Source of the DNA: Palsa-965 sp044448685
GTDB taxonomy: Bacteria > Bacteroidota > Bacteroidia > Palsa-965
Length of the DNA stretch: 46,322 nucleotides
Assembly: GCA_044448685.1 (NCBI GenBank)
Contig: JBIOHC010000032.1
Span: forward strand, 1-46,322
Reading direction: 5' to 3'
The notes under the pieces were generated by a model. The model saw only the letters and a program-made list of their open reading frames with translations. It searched no databases and was not told where the DNA came from. The translations under genes were made by a program, and so were the position numbers. Position 1 is the stretch's first letter, and each line of letters starts with the position of its first letter. Shown in pieces: positions 9,007-17,025 of this stretch.

Positions 9007-9077
9007 CAGAATCCCCTCTTCCAGGTATCACCTGAACTGCCTCCTTTTTACCTATTTTAGCCCCACAATATCCACTT

Positions 9078-11195
9078 ATGAGAAAATCAGCCCTGAAACT
9101 TGTTCTTTTCCTGTCCATTCCTGCTTTATGGAATGCTCAGACTCCGGCTAAAGGTACACTAACGTATCCGCCTTCCCGTAAAACAGATCAGACCGACATC
9201 TATTTCGGCACTTCAGTAGCCGATCCTTACCGCTGGCTGGAAGATGACCGATCAGCCGAAACGGAAGCTTGGGTAAAAGCCGAAAACAAAGTGACTAATG
9301 ACTATCTGGGTAAGATCCCATACCGGGAAAAGATACGGGAAAGGCTTAAGCATATATGGTCATTTGAAAAAGCAGGGGCTCCTTTCAAAAAAGGTAAATA
9401 CTATTTCAATTATCATAATAGCGGTACACAGAACCAAAGTGTTCTGATGATACGGGATGGCATCAACGGCATCCCCAAAGTGCTGCTTGATCCAAATAAG
9501 CTTTCCGATGAAGGAACAGTTTCTCTTTCAGGAATAGGAATATCCAATGACCTGAAATACCTGGCTTATGCAACCAGCAAGGCCGGTTCAGATTGGGAAG
9601 AGATTCGGGTTATGGAATTGGAAAGCGGAAAAATTCTGGAAGACAAACTGAACTGGGTCAAATTTTCAAGCATAAGCTGGAAAGGGAATGGTTTTTATTA
9701 CAGCCGTTTTGATGCACCCATAAAAGGAACAGAACTTACTGCTGGCAATGTAAATCATAAAATTTATTTCCATGAGGCGGGCACAGCCCAGGAAAAGGAT
9801 AAGTTGATTTATGAAGACAAAGAACATCCTAAACGTAATTTCGAAGCCCTGGTAACAGATGATGAAAGCCTTCTTTTTATTTTCGGATCTGAATCAACGA
9901 GCGGCAATTCATTATTGGCAAAGGAACTGAAAGACCCGCTTGCCCCTTACATACACCTTGATGATCAGTTCCTGTTCGATTATCATTACATAGCCCATGA
10001 AGGTTCGACCGTATTTTTACTGACCAACCGAAATGCTTCCCGTTATAAACTCGTGGCTATTGACCTCCACCGCCCTCCTCTTGAATTCTGGAAAGATATT
10101 GTGCCTGAACAGAAAGACCTGCTGGAAGGAGTTTCCGTAGCAGGCGACAAATTCATTGTGAAATATCTCAAGGATGTCAGCTCTAAGTTATTTGTATTTG
10201 ATCATGCCGGCAAACAGGAAAAGGAAATACAATTGAAGAGCCTTGGTATGGCCGAAAATGTATTCGGTGACGAGCATGATTCTCTTGTATTCTTCAGCTT
10301 TGCAACTTTTATAGCTCCTCCTACTGTTTACAAATACAATATCAAAACCAACGGTCTGAGTGTTTATTCCAAACCTGTTATTGATTTCAATTCCGATGCG
10401 ATAGAAACCCGTCAGGTCTTTTATCCAAGCAAGGATGGAACCCTTATTCCCATGTTTATTACGTGTAAGAAAGGGCTTAAGCTGAATGGAAACAATCCGG
10501 CCTTCCTGTTCGGCTATGGAGGATTTAACATCAGTTATGCACCTGAATTCAGGATTGACAGAGCCCTGTTTCTCGAAAACGGGGGTGTTTATGCCGTTGC
10601 AAATATGCGAGGAGGGGGAGAATACGGGGAGCAGTGGCATAAAGCAGGCACTTTATGCGATAAACAGAATGTATTCGACGATTATATTGCTGCGGCCGAA
10701 TATCTGATCAGTGAAAAATACACTTGTCACAGCAAGCTGGCTATACATGGACGCTCGAACGGGGGATTACTCATAGGAGCCGTTATGACACAACGCCCTG
10801 ACCTGGCTAAAGTGGCATTGCCAACGGTAGGTGTGCTGGATATGCTGCGTTACCAGAAATTTACCATAGGAAGATCCTGGTGTACAGATTACGGACTCAG
10901 CGAAAATGAAACCGAATTCCGCTGCCTGTTCAAATACTCTCCCTTGCACAATGTAAAAAATGTGGCATACCCTGCAACCATGGTACTTACAGGTGACCAT
11001 GACGATCGTGTTGTACCGGCTCACAGTTTCAAATTTGCAGCCACCCTTCAGGAAAAAAACACGGGCAGCGAACCCATTCTTATCCGTATTGATGTAAATG
11101 CAGGACACGGAGGCGGGAAGCCCACCTCTAAACAGATAGATGAATTTGCCGATATGTGGAGCTTCGTATTTTATAACCTGGGAATGAGTTATTGA
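9078..11195 (+). CDS. Prolyl oligopeptidase family serine peptidase (S9A), exported
   Basis: This 705-residue enzyme cleaves short proline-containing peptides on the C-terminal side of Pro. A signal peptide (LVLFLSIPALWNAQ) points to a periplasmic location. Residues about 30-430 match the N-terminal beta-propeller with its lead helix (DPYRWLEDDRSAETEAWV). The alpha/beta-hydrolase domain follows: FGYGGFNISY oxyanion segment, nucleophile Ser560 in HGRSNGGLL, the catalytic Asp in GDHDDRVVP and His677 in NAGHGGG. The family usually has GGSNGGLL, so Arg559 is a mild change. Length is normal for the family. It stands alone and is divergent from the adhesin gene. A -7-like TATTTTAG lies at 9053-9060. 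Confidence 0.95.
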   Translation: MRKSALKLVLFLSIPALWNAQTPAKGTLTYPPSRKTDQTDIYFGTSVADPYRWLEDDRSAETEAWVKAENKVTNDYLGKIPYREKIRERLKHIWSFEKAGAPFKKGKYYFNYHNSGTQNQSVLMIRDGINGIPKVLLDPNKLSDEGTVSLSGIGISNDLKYLAYATSKAGSDWEEIRVMELESGKILEDKLNWVKFSSISWKGNGFYYSRFDAPIKGTELTAGNVNHKIYFHEAGTAQEKDKLIYEDKEHPKRNFEALVTDDESLLFIFGSESTSGNSLLAKELKDPLAPYIHLDDQFLFDYHYIAHEGSTVFLLTNRNASRYKLVAIDLHRPPLEFWKDIVPEQKDLLEGVSVAGDKFIVKYLKDVSSKLFVFDHAGKQEKEIQLKSLGMAENVFGDEHDSLVFFSFATFIAPPTVYKYNIKTNGLSVYSKPVIDFNSDAIETRQVFYPSKDGTLIPMFITCKKGLKLNGNNPAFLFGYGGFNISYAPEFRIDRALFLENGGVYAVANMRGGGEYGEQWHKAGTLCDKQNVFDDYIAAAEYLISEKYTCHSKLAIHGRSNGGLLIGAVMTQRPDLAKVALPTVGVLDMLRYQKFTIGRSWCTDYGLSENETEFRCLFKYSPLHNVKNVAYPATMVLTGDHDDRVVPAHSFKFAATLQEKNTGSEPILIRIDVNAGHGGGKPTSKQIDEFADMWSFVFYNLGMSY

Positions 11196-11226
11196 TTTGG
11201 AAAGAAGTAATTTATTTTTATCTTTA
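11196..11226 (+). promoter_or_regulatory. Bacteroidota-type promoter for the gene at 11255
   Basis: TTTG at 11196-11199, 19 bases, then TATCTTTA at 11219-11226 matches the -33/-7 consensus (TTTG, about 19, TAnnTTTG) with one difference. A start site near 11233 would give a leader of about 22 bases. Confidence 0.6.
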
Positions 11227-11254
11227 GCTTACCAACTCACTCAAAACAAATCTT

Positions 11255-12040
11255 ATGGGATCAGAAACAGGTACGATCAACTCAGTCGATTCTTCCATTA
11301 CCGGAACAATTTTGCGCGATAATGGACTTACTCCAAATCCGATTGCTTATTATGACACTTCGCTTATTAAAAGAGGGATAAAACTCACGGTAGGCGAAAG
11401 AGTAAGTTACAACCTCGATTCAAATGGAAACCCTACTGTCGTAACACCGCTGTCAGTTGTTGATCCTGATTTTCCACCTGACCAGGGAACTGTTATTTCA
11501 AGTCCTTATTCAGGCGATCTGGTTGTTGACTCAGGTACCATTACCACCATTTCCGGAACAACCATAACAGGAAATATCACTGTTAACGGAGGAACTCTTA
11601 TCCTCAAATCATCTGATCAAACCGGAGCTGTTCCGGCCCAGATATCCGGTGATGTAAAGTGTATCACCAATTCAAACCTGACGGTTTACAAATCGTCCAT
11701 TGCAGGCGGCCTTTCTTTTCACAATGCCCAGGAGCTGACTATCAAAGGAGGCTCTGTAGGAGGTGATACCGATATCCATAATTCCCAAAAAATAAAAAAC
11801 CAGGGTTCCGTAGGTGGTGACACAGATATTAAAAACTGTGCTGTTATAATCATCAGCGGACTCACCATCAACGGCACCAAGAATGGAATGAGGATCAACA
11901 ATACCACAACCAGCACCGCTGTATCCAATGTGGTTGTAAACAATGGCAATGCCCTCATACATAATAATACAGGGTGTTCGTACTCCAACATAACTGCACC
12001 ACAAGGAAAAGTGGATATCACCGGGTGTACCGGCTCCTGA
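11255..12040 (+). CDS. Predicted beta-helix protein with cold-shock-like N-terminus, no signal peptide
   Basis: The 261-residue product has no signal peptide or membrane helix. Residues 1-65 (TGTINSVDSSITGTILRDNG ... TSLIKRGIKLTVGERVSYNL) have the spacing of a cold-shock/OB-like barrel, though the RNA-binding aromatic motifs are missing. From about residue 75 to the end the chain is made of short repeats of about 15-20 residues rich in Gly, Ser, Thr and Asn, with regular Ile/Val, as in a right-handed beta-helix. Two adjacent units share GSVGGDTDI. This is reminiscent of bactofilins, which are cytoplasmic polymers, but the match is by pattern only. Function unknown. Confidence 0.7.
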   Translation: MGSETGTINSVDSSITGTILRDNGLTPNPIAYYDTSLIKRGIKLTVGERVSYNLDSNGNPTVVTPLSVVDPDFPPDQGTVISSPYSGDLVVDSGTITTISGTTITGNITVNGGTLILKSSDQTGAVPAQISGDVKCITNSNLTVYKSSIAGGLSFHNAQELTIKGGSVGGDTDIHNSQKIKNQGSVGGDTDIKNCAVIIISGLTINGTKNGMRINNTTTSTAVSNVVVNNGNALIHNNTGCSYSNITAPQGKVDITGCTGS

Positions 12041-12057
12041 TACCTTTATAAGATTGT

Positions 12058-14010
12058 ATGTGCAGATTGTTCATCCTATGTTACTTCCTGGTCCCCCTTG
12101 CTCATTTAAGAGCCGGGGGGAATCAGGATTCCCTCAAATCCCTTCTTGATAAAGCTCCCTCCGATTCGGCCAAAGCAGGAATAGAACTCCGGCTCAGCGA
12201 AAGTCTGGCCAAGAATGAATGCAACAAAGCAAAGGAATATGCACTTGCTGCCCTCTCCTATTACACGCAATCTGGAGATGAACAGAACCAGGCCAAAGCG
12301 CTGGAACGCTGTGCAGGTGCCTGTACATTTTCTTCTGATTTTGAACAGGCCATAGCTTACAACATGAAGGCTCTGAAGATTTATGAAAAGTTCAATGATA
12401 AAAAATCCATCAGCTATATCCGGAATAAACTTGGTCTGGTGTACTACCAGCTCGGTGACTATAAAAAAGCGCTTACCTATTATCAGGAAGCCATGAATTT
12501 TTACCAGGAAACGAATGACAAGGAAGGACAAGCTTTTTTGCTCAATAACATAGGGAATATATATGAAAAGGAAAAAAAATACGATTCAGCACTTGCCAAT
12601 TTTGAGGGCTCACTTCAGATTAAAGAGAGTCTTCAGGATCAGCAAGGAATGGCTGCGAGCATAAACAATATAGGCAATATCTATTTCCATAAGGAAGACT
12701 ATCCCCGTGCCGTTGAATACTGGAAGCGAAGTCTTGGAATTAAGGAAAAGCTGGATGACAAACCGGGCATGTCAAATACCCTCCAGAATATAGGGTATGG
12801 ATATTTCTACATGAAGAAGTATGAAGATGCCATCATCTGGATAAAACAAGGTCTGTTGGTTGCACAAGGCATTAATAACAAACATTATATCAAGGAAGCC
12901 TATGTCAAGCTGAGCGATGTGTATCAGGAAATGAAGCACTTCGAAAAGGCCCTGGAATACACACAGCTCTACGGGGCTATGAAGGATACCATTTACAATG
13001 AAAACAGCTCCCGTCAGATTGCGGAGATGGAAACAAAATACCAGACCGGACAAAAAGAAAAAACCCTGCAGCTTCAGAAACTGGAATTAAACAAAAAGCA
13101 AATTGTCATTTATTTTGCATGTACAGGCCTCGCCCTTATGCTACTCCTGGCTTTCTTTATTTACAGGGGATACCGGCAAAAAAAGAAAGCCCATATCATT
13201 ATCAGTCAGCAAAAAGAAGAGGTGGTCAGACAAAAGCATATGGTAGAAGAAAAAAACCGCGAAGTTCTCGACTCCATCAATTATGCCCGGCGCATTCAGG
13301 AAGCCCTGCTGAAGGAAGAAGAGGCTGTCACAGCGCATCTGCCCGGTCATTTTATTTTATTTAAGGCAAAAGATATCGTCAGCGGAGATTTTTACTGGGG
13401 AGCCGAGAAAAAGGGACACTGGTTCCTGGCTGTTGCAGATTGTACCGGACACGGAGTCCCGGGTGCATTTATGAGTATGCTTGGTATTGCTTATCTTAAT
13501 GAAATAAATGCACTGGATACCCTTCTTACACCGGCTGAAATACTGGACAGGCTGCGTGAAAAAATTGTCAAAGAGCTCAAGCAAACAGGAGCACCTGGTG
13601 AGAGCAAAGATGGAATGGATATTTCCATGTTACGCCTCAACCTCGCCACCAATGAAGTACAGTGGGCCGGAGCCAATAACCCTCTGTACCGGATTCTGAA
13701 CGGAAAACTGACAGAAGACAAGGGAGATAAGCAACCTATTGGTTTCTCATACGCACCCAAGCCATTTACCAACCACTCCTTCAGCCTTAGCAAGGGTGAA
13801 CAGCTGTATTTGCTGAGCGACGGCTATGCCGATCAGTTCGGAGGCCCTAAAGGCAAAAAATTCAAATACAAACAACTCCAGCAAACCTTGCTTGATATCC
13901 ATGCCCAACCCCTGCCCTTTCAGAAAGAATTCCTCAATAAATGCCTCGAAAGCTGGAAAGGTGAGCTGGAACAAGTTGATGATATTACACTTATTGGGAT
14001 AAGGATATGA
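12058..14010 (+). CDS. TPR-repeat membrane protein with SpoIIE-type PP2C serine phosphatase domain
   Basis: This 650-residue protein has a signal sequence, then six or seven TPR units (about residues 80-320; repeated NNIGNIY and LGDYKKAL helices, 40 residues apart). One membrane helix follows (about 352-370, IVIYFACTGLALMLLLAFFI), then a coiled coil (QQKEEVVRQKHMVEEKNREV), then a SpoIIE/PP2C phosphatase domain (about 425-650). Metal-binding acidic residues are present: Asp444 in SGDFYWG, Asp461 in VADCTGHG, DGMDIS, LLSDGYAD and the final DDITLIGI. TPRs would lie in the periplasm and the phosphatase in the cytoplasm, where relatives dephosphorylate anti-sigma antagonists or similar switches. 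It overlaps the next gene by 4 bases (ATGA). Confidence 0.9.
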   Translation: MCRLFILCYFLVPLAHLRAGGNQDSLKSLLDKAPSDSAKAGIELRLSESLAKNECNKAKEYALAALSYYTQSGDEQNQAKALERCAGACTFSSDFEQAIAYNMKALKIYEKFNDKKSISYIRNKLGLVYYQLGDYKKALTYYQEAMNFYQETNDKEGQAFLLNNIGNIYEKEKKYDSALANFEGSLQIKESLQDQQGMAASINNIGNIYFHKEDYPRAVEYWKRSLGIKEKLDDKPGMSNTLQNIGYGYFYMKKYEDAIIWIKQGLLVAQGINNKHYIKEAYVKLSDVYQEMKHFEKALEYTQLYGAMKDTIYNENSSRQIAEMETKYQTGQKEKTLQLQKLELNKKQIVIYFACTGLALMLLLAFFIYRGYRQKKKAHIIISQQKEEVVRQKHMVEEKNREVLDSINYARRIQEALLKEEEAVTAHLPGHFILFKAKDIVSGDFYWGAEKKGHWFLAVADCTGHGVPGAFMSMLGIAYLNEINALDTLLTPAEILDRLREKIVKELKQTGAPGESKDGMDISMLRLNLATNEVQWAGANNPLYRILNGKLTEDKGDKQPIGFSYAPKPFTNHSFSLSKGEQLYLLSDGYADQFGGPKGKKFKYKQLQQTLLDIHAQPLPFQKEFLNKCLESWKGELEQVDDITLIGIRI

Positions 14011-15050
14011 TAGATTTTTCGGAAGTCAGCCTGGAGCATATTGTCTTACATCAGGTAGGCAACAAAACCACAGAAGAAGGAATTGTTTTTTCCGAACATG
14101 AACTCGAGTTGAAGGATGATAATCTTATCCAACTTCTGTTAAATTATTTTCTGCTTCCCTTTAACGGAGTAGAGCTTTTTCAGTTCATGCATGAATCGGA
14201 TCTGGGTCTGAATGAACTTTACGTTTATGCAGGCAAGTTATTTTCAAGAAAAAATAATTTCATGACCCAAACGGAACATATTGCCAGACATCTTTACGAA
14301 TGCAGCGCCCATCCAAAGGTTAAAAGCGGGGAGGTCTATATTGTTTATTTTAAAAACATACACCTTCGGGACGAAACAGCAGATGCCATTGGTATTTTCA
14401 AATCAGAAAGCAAGGATCGTTTCCTTAAAATAGACCGGATTAAGAATAGTTTCAGATTGAATGCTGTTGAAGGGGTAAATACCAGCAAACTTGATAAAGG
14501 TTGTCTGATTCTGAATCTGGACAAGGATAATGGATATAAAATATGTATTATCGACAATCTGAATAAATCAGCCGAAGCCCGGTACTGGAAGGATGATTTC
14601 ATGAAAGTAACACCTATCCGTAATGAATTTCATCAAACCAACGAGTTCCTGACTATTGCCAAAAATTTTGTGACCAAAAAATTTTCAGAAGAGTTCGAGG
14701 TTACCCGAACGGATCAGATAGACCTCCTGAACCGTTCCGTTGAATATTTCAAGACCAATGACAGTTTTGACAAAAAAGATTTTGAAAAAACAGTGTTTCA
14801 GGATTCAGGGATCATTAAATCCTTCCGGAATTATGATGAAGCCTACAGAGAAGAGCATAATATAGAAGTTGATGACACCTTTGACATTTCTCTTCAGGCC
14901 GTAAAGAAACAGGCTAAGGTGTTTAAAAGCGTGCTAAAACTGGACAAAAATTTCCACATCTATATACACGGAAAAAGGGAGCTAATAGAGCAAGGTGTTG
15001 AAAAAGACGGAAGAAAGTATTACAAGATCTATTTTGATCAGGAATCATAA
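14007..15050 (+). CDS. Nucleoid-associated protein, YejK/NdpA family
   Basis: The 347-residue soluble protein matches the YejK/NdpA (37-kDa nucleoid-associated) family in its opening segment (SLEHIVLHQVGNKTTEEGI), in the mid part (KVKSGEVYIVYFKNI, then DAIGIFKSE) and in overall length. Family members bind DNA or nucleoid in Proteobacteria; their role in Bacteroidota is unclear. The start overlaps the stop of the SpoIIE-phosphatase gene, so production of the two is likely coupled. No second domain or unusual composition is visible. The assignment rests on pattern memory of the family, not on an alignment. Confidence 0.8.
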   Translation: MIDFSEVSLEHIVLHQVGNKTTEEGIVFSEHELELKDDNLIQLLLNYFLLPFNGVELFQFMHESDLGLNELYVYAGKLFSRKNNFMTQTEHIARHLYECSAHPKVKSGEVYIVYFKNIHLRDETADAIGIFKSESKDRFLKIDRIKNSFRLNAVEGVNTSKLDKGCLILNLDKDNGYKICIIDNLNKSAEARYWKDDFMKVTPIRNEFHQTNEFLTIAKNFVTKKFSEEFEVTRTDQIDLLNRSVEYFKTNDSFDKKDFEKTVFQDSGIIKSFRNYDEAYREEHNIEVDDTFDISLQAVKKQAKVFKSVLKLDKNFHIYIHGKRELIEQGVEKDGRKYYKIYFDQES

Positions 15051-15128
15051 AAAAGCAATTAGTATTTAGCAGATGTAAACAGAAGTGATCATTGGACGTC
15101 ATTTCATTCTATTATCTTATCAGGGCAT

Positions 15129-15392
15129 ATGAGCGGCAATATGGACTCTTCACTGGATGATTTCAGACCGGATAAATCCCTAAAAGGTAGTCGCCGAAAC
15201 CTGCTTCCTGCTTGGATGAAAGCCTTTATGTGGATTTTTCTGGTCATCGGTTTTCTCCTGCCTTTTGAACTTCTGCTTTATCTGTGGCATCCCAATCAGA
15301 ATTCCCACATTGAATTGTACGGCTTTGTAAGTGATTCATTAGGTATTATACCGGCATTATTGCTTATCTGCTCTTTCTTGTCAAAGGAATAA
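15129..15392 (+). CDS. N-terminal half of a frameshifted four-helix membrane protein
   Basis: This 87-residue reading frame has two membrane helices (WMKAFMWIFLVIGFLLPFEL and SLGIIPALLLICSFL) and stops at 15390-15392. The same region read one base earlier is open from 15335 and continues as YLLFLVKGITSMGLYFEKGW into the next reading frame. That joined sequence resembles a Bacteroidota family of about 150-160 residues with four helices and a KGITxYGLxxEKxWA motif. The stop is therefore probably due to loss of one base between 15335 and 15392, either real or a sequencing error. Confidence 0.6.
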   Translation: MSGNMDSSLDDFRPDKSLKGSRRNLLPAWMKAFMWIFLVIGFLLPFELLLYLWHPNQNSHIELYGFVSDSLGIIPALLLICSFLSKE

Positions 15393-15397
15393 CCTCT

Positions 15398-15610
15398 ATG
15401 GGCCTATATTTTGAGAAAGGCTGGGCTATCAGGGCAGGCCTTACCGATGCCATTCTGGGAATTCTTGCGTGTATATATACTTCTGGTATAATGATAGCTG
15501 AAGGGCGGAGAGGAGTACTCCCTTTCAGGCCTGAACTGATTGTTCTTGTAATATATCTAATAAACCTTATACGGATTAAGCCGGATTGGGAAAAAATAAA
15601 TAACCTTTAG
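15398..15610 (+). CDS. C-terminal half of the frameshifted four-helix membrane protein
   Basis: The ATG at 15398 gives 70 residues with two more hydrophobic segments (AGLTDAILGILACIYTSGIM and ELIVLVIYLINLI) and a C-terminus RIKPDWEKINNL. The frame is open upstream to 15335, and the residues before the ATG (LVKGITS) fit the same family better than a new start does. The Met at 15398 sits inside the conserved motif, so this is probably not an independent gene. The function of the family is unknown to me. The stop codon directly abuts the stop of the minus-strand gene at 15611. Confidence 0.6.
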   Translation: MGLYFEKGWAIRAGLTDAILGILACIYTSGIMIAEGRRGVLPFRPELIVLVIYLINLIRIKPDWEKINNL

Positions 15611-15841
15611 CTAAAAATGCTGGCCTGAATTGGCTGTAGTCCAGATTGCAGAAAGGGTATAAGCAGACTTTTCCTGCTCTGCCGGCAGATATTGTTTAAA
15701 ATCCAGTACATGCGCATCCGGATACTGTTTAAGTGCGAGTCTTCTGGCACCCAGCGAAGACTCAGAGGGCAGAATCATTTCCATTTTCTTTCCTTTCAAA
15801 AGGAGTGTCAATTTCCATTCCAGGATTTCTTTGTCGTTCAT
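15611..15841 (-). CDS. Small hypothetical protein, 76 aa
   Basis: This short soluble protein has a plausible composition: a charged start (MNDKEILEWKLTLLLKGKKM), a middle with ARRLALKQYPDAHVLDFKQY, and a Ser/Thr-rich end. No domain is recognised. It sits 156 bases downstream of the LytTR response-regulator gene on the same strand, and its stop touches the stop of the convergent membrane-protein gene. Antisense ORFs here are weaker. It is reported because the frame looks coding, but it could be spurious. Confidence 0.5.
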   Translation of the reverse strand: MNDKEILEWKLTLLLKGKKMEMILPSESSLGARRLALKQYPDAHVLDFKQYLPAEQEKSAYTLSAIWTTANSGQHF

Positions 15842-15997
15842 TTATCAGAATTTAGGGATAATACCTTACATTAATGGAATTTCGTATAGGGAAGGTACTC
15901 ATTATGGCAAGTACTTGCTCCTTTTTGTGATAGTTGGCAGTAAAACAGGTACCGCTGGAAGGTATTCTCCAATAATGTGCAGGAATGAAGGCTGTTC

Positions 15998-16684
15998 TTA
16001 TACGGTTTTTAGCCTCGTCAAAAGATCTTTCTTATGGGCCCTGCTAACAGGAAGGCTTTTTTTATCAATGAGGATGGTATTTTCTTCCACAACAGAAATC
16101 CGGTCTAATGCGACTATATAGGAATTGTGGATACGCATAAATCGTCCTGCGGGAAGTCGGCTTTCAATAGCTTTCAAGGTGGAAAGTACAATATGGCGTT
16201 TGCCATCGGCCGTATAAATGGAGATATGATTGGCAAGACCTTCCATAAAGAGAATTTGATCCATGCCGATTCTAAGTAATTTGCTCCCGCTTTTTACAAA
16301 CAAATCCTGATTAGGCTGTCCTGTTTGGTTCTTCTTTTTCCAGGCCCTGATCACTGCTTTCAGAAAACGTTTTTCTTCCACCGGTTTTACCAGGTAGTCG
16401 GTAACTTCCAGATCTATTGCTTCAACGGCATGCTTTTCGCTTGAACTCACAAAAATAACCTGGATCTGGTCACGGTTGAAGTATTTCAGCATCTGTATTC
16501 CGCTTATTCCGGGCATTTCAATATCCAGAAAAACAAGATCAACTTCCTGGGCGGCAAGACATAGCAATGCTTCTGAAGCAGAGGTACATACACCAACCAG
16601 ATTCAGGGAGGGAGTCTGTTTCACCAGACTTTCCATCAGCATCCTGGCCAGTAAATCATCGTCAACAATGATACAATTCATCAT
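15998..16684 (-). CDS. LytTR-family response regulator
   Basis: This 228-residue transcription regulator has an N-terminal receiver domain (CIIVDDD acidic pocket, phospho-acceptor Asp54 in FLDIEMPG, Ser/Thr switch in IFVSSS, Lys in YLVKPVEE) and a C-terminal LytTR DNA-binding domain (about 125-228; LFVKSGSKLLRI, ILFMEGLANHISIYT, FMRIHNSYIVAL). Two Met codons open it (16679-16684) and either may be used. It is divergent from the paralogue at 17026, with a 341-base gap. No LytS-type kinase lies next to it. LytTR regulators usually bind paired direct repeats, and this one may act on the shared gap. Confidence 0.92.
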   Translation of the reverse strand: MMNCIIVDDDLLARMLMESLVKQTPSLNLVGVCTSASEALLCLAAQEVDLVFLDIEMPGISGIQMLKYFNRDQIQVIFVSSSEKHAVEAIDLEVTDYLVKPVEEKRFLKAVIRAWKKKNQTGQPNQDLFVKSGSKLLRIGMDQILFMEGLANHISIYTADGKRHIVLSTLKAIESRLPAGRFMRIHNSYIVALDRISVVEENTILIDKKSLPVSRAHKKDLLTRLKTV

Positions 16685-17025
16685 ATAACTCAGGCTTTAA
16701 CAAATTATCTGGTCGGGTTCACTCAAAAATAATAAATTCAGGACAAGATTATGAAGTTTTTGATAAGATATTTCACCATGCATTCTCATTTAGTGTTTAA
16801 TGACTTCGGTAAAGTATCATCTGTTTTCGTCTGATCATAAGACATAGTCTACCAACCGTCACATAATACCAAGCATACACTTCTTACTATATAATTTAGT
16901 CTGTACATTATCCTACACCAACCCGGCTGCGTTGAAACTTTTTATAATAATATGAGTATAAGTTTTCATATCCGCATTTCTGCCAAACCAAACAACAATC
17001 GTCACATACTCCTAATATCCCGATC
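16685..17025. other. 341-base divergent intergenic region, no gene seen
   Basis: This A/T-rich stretch separates two divergent LytTR regulators. I see no open frame of note. The 9-mer CGTCACATA occurs at 16857-16865 and again at 17000-17008, each preceded by an AACC or AATC-like context; these could be regulator half-sites but the 143-base distance is unusual for a LytTR direct repeat. No strong promoter match was found by eye. Confidence 0.5.
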
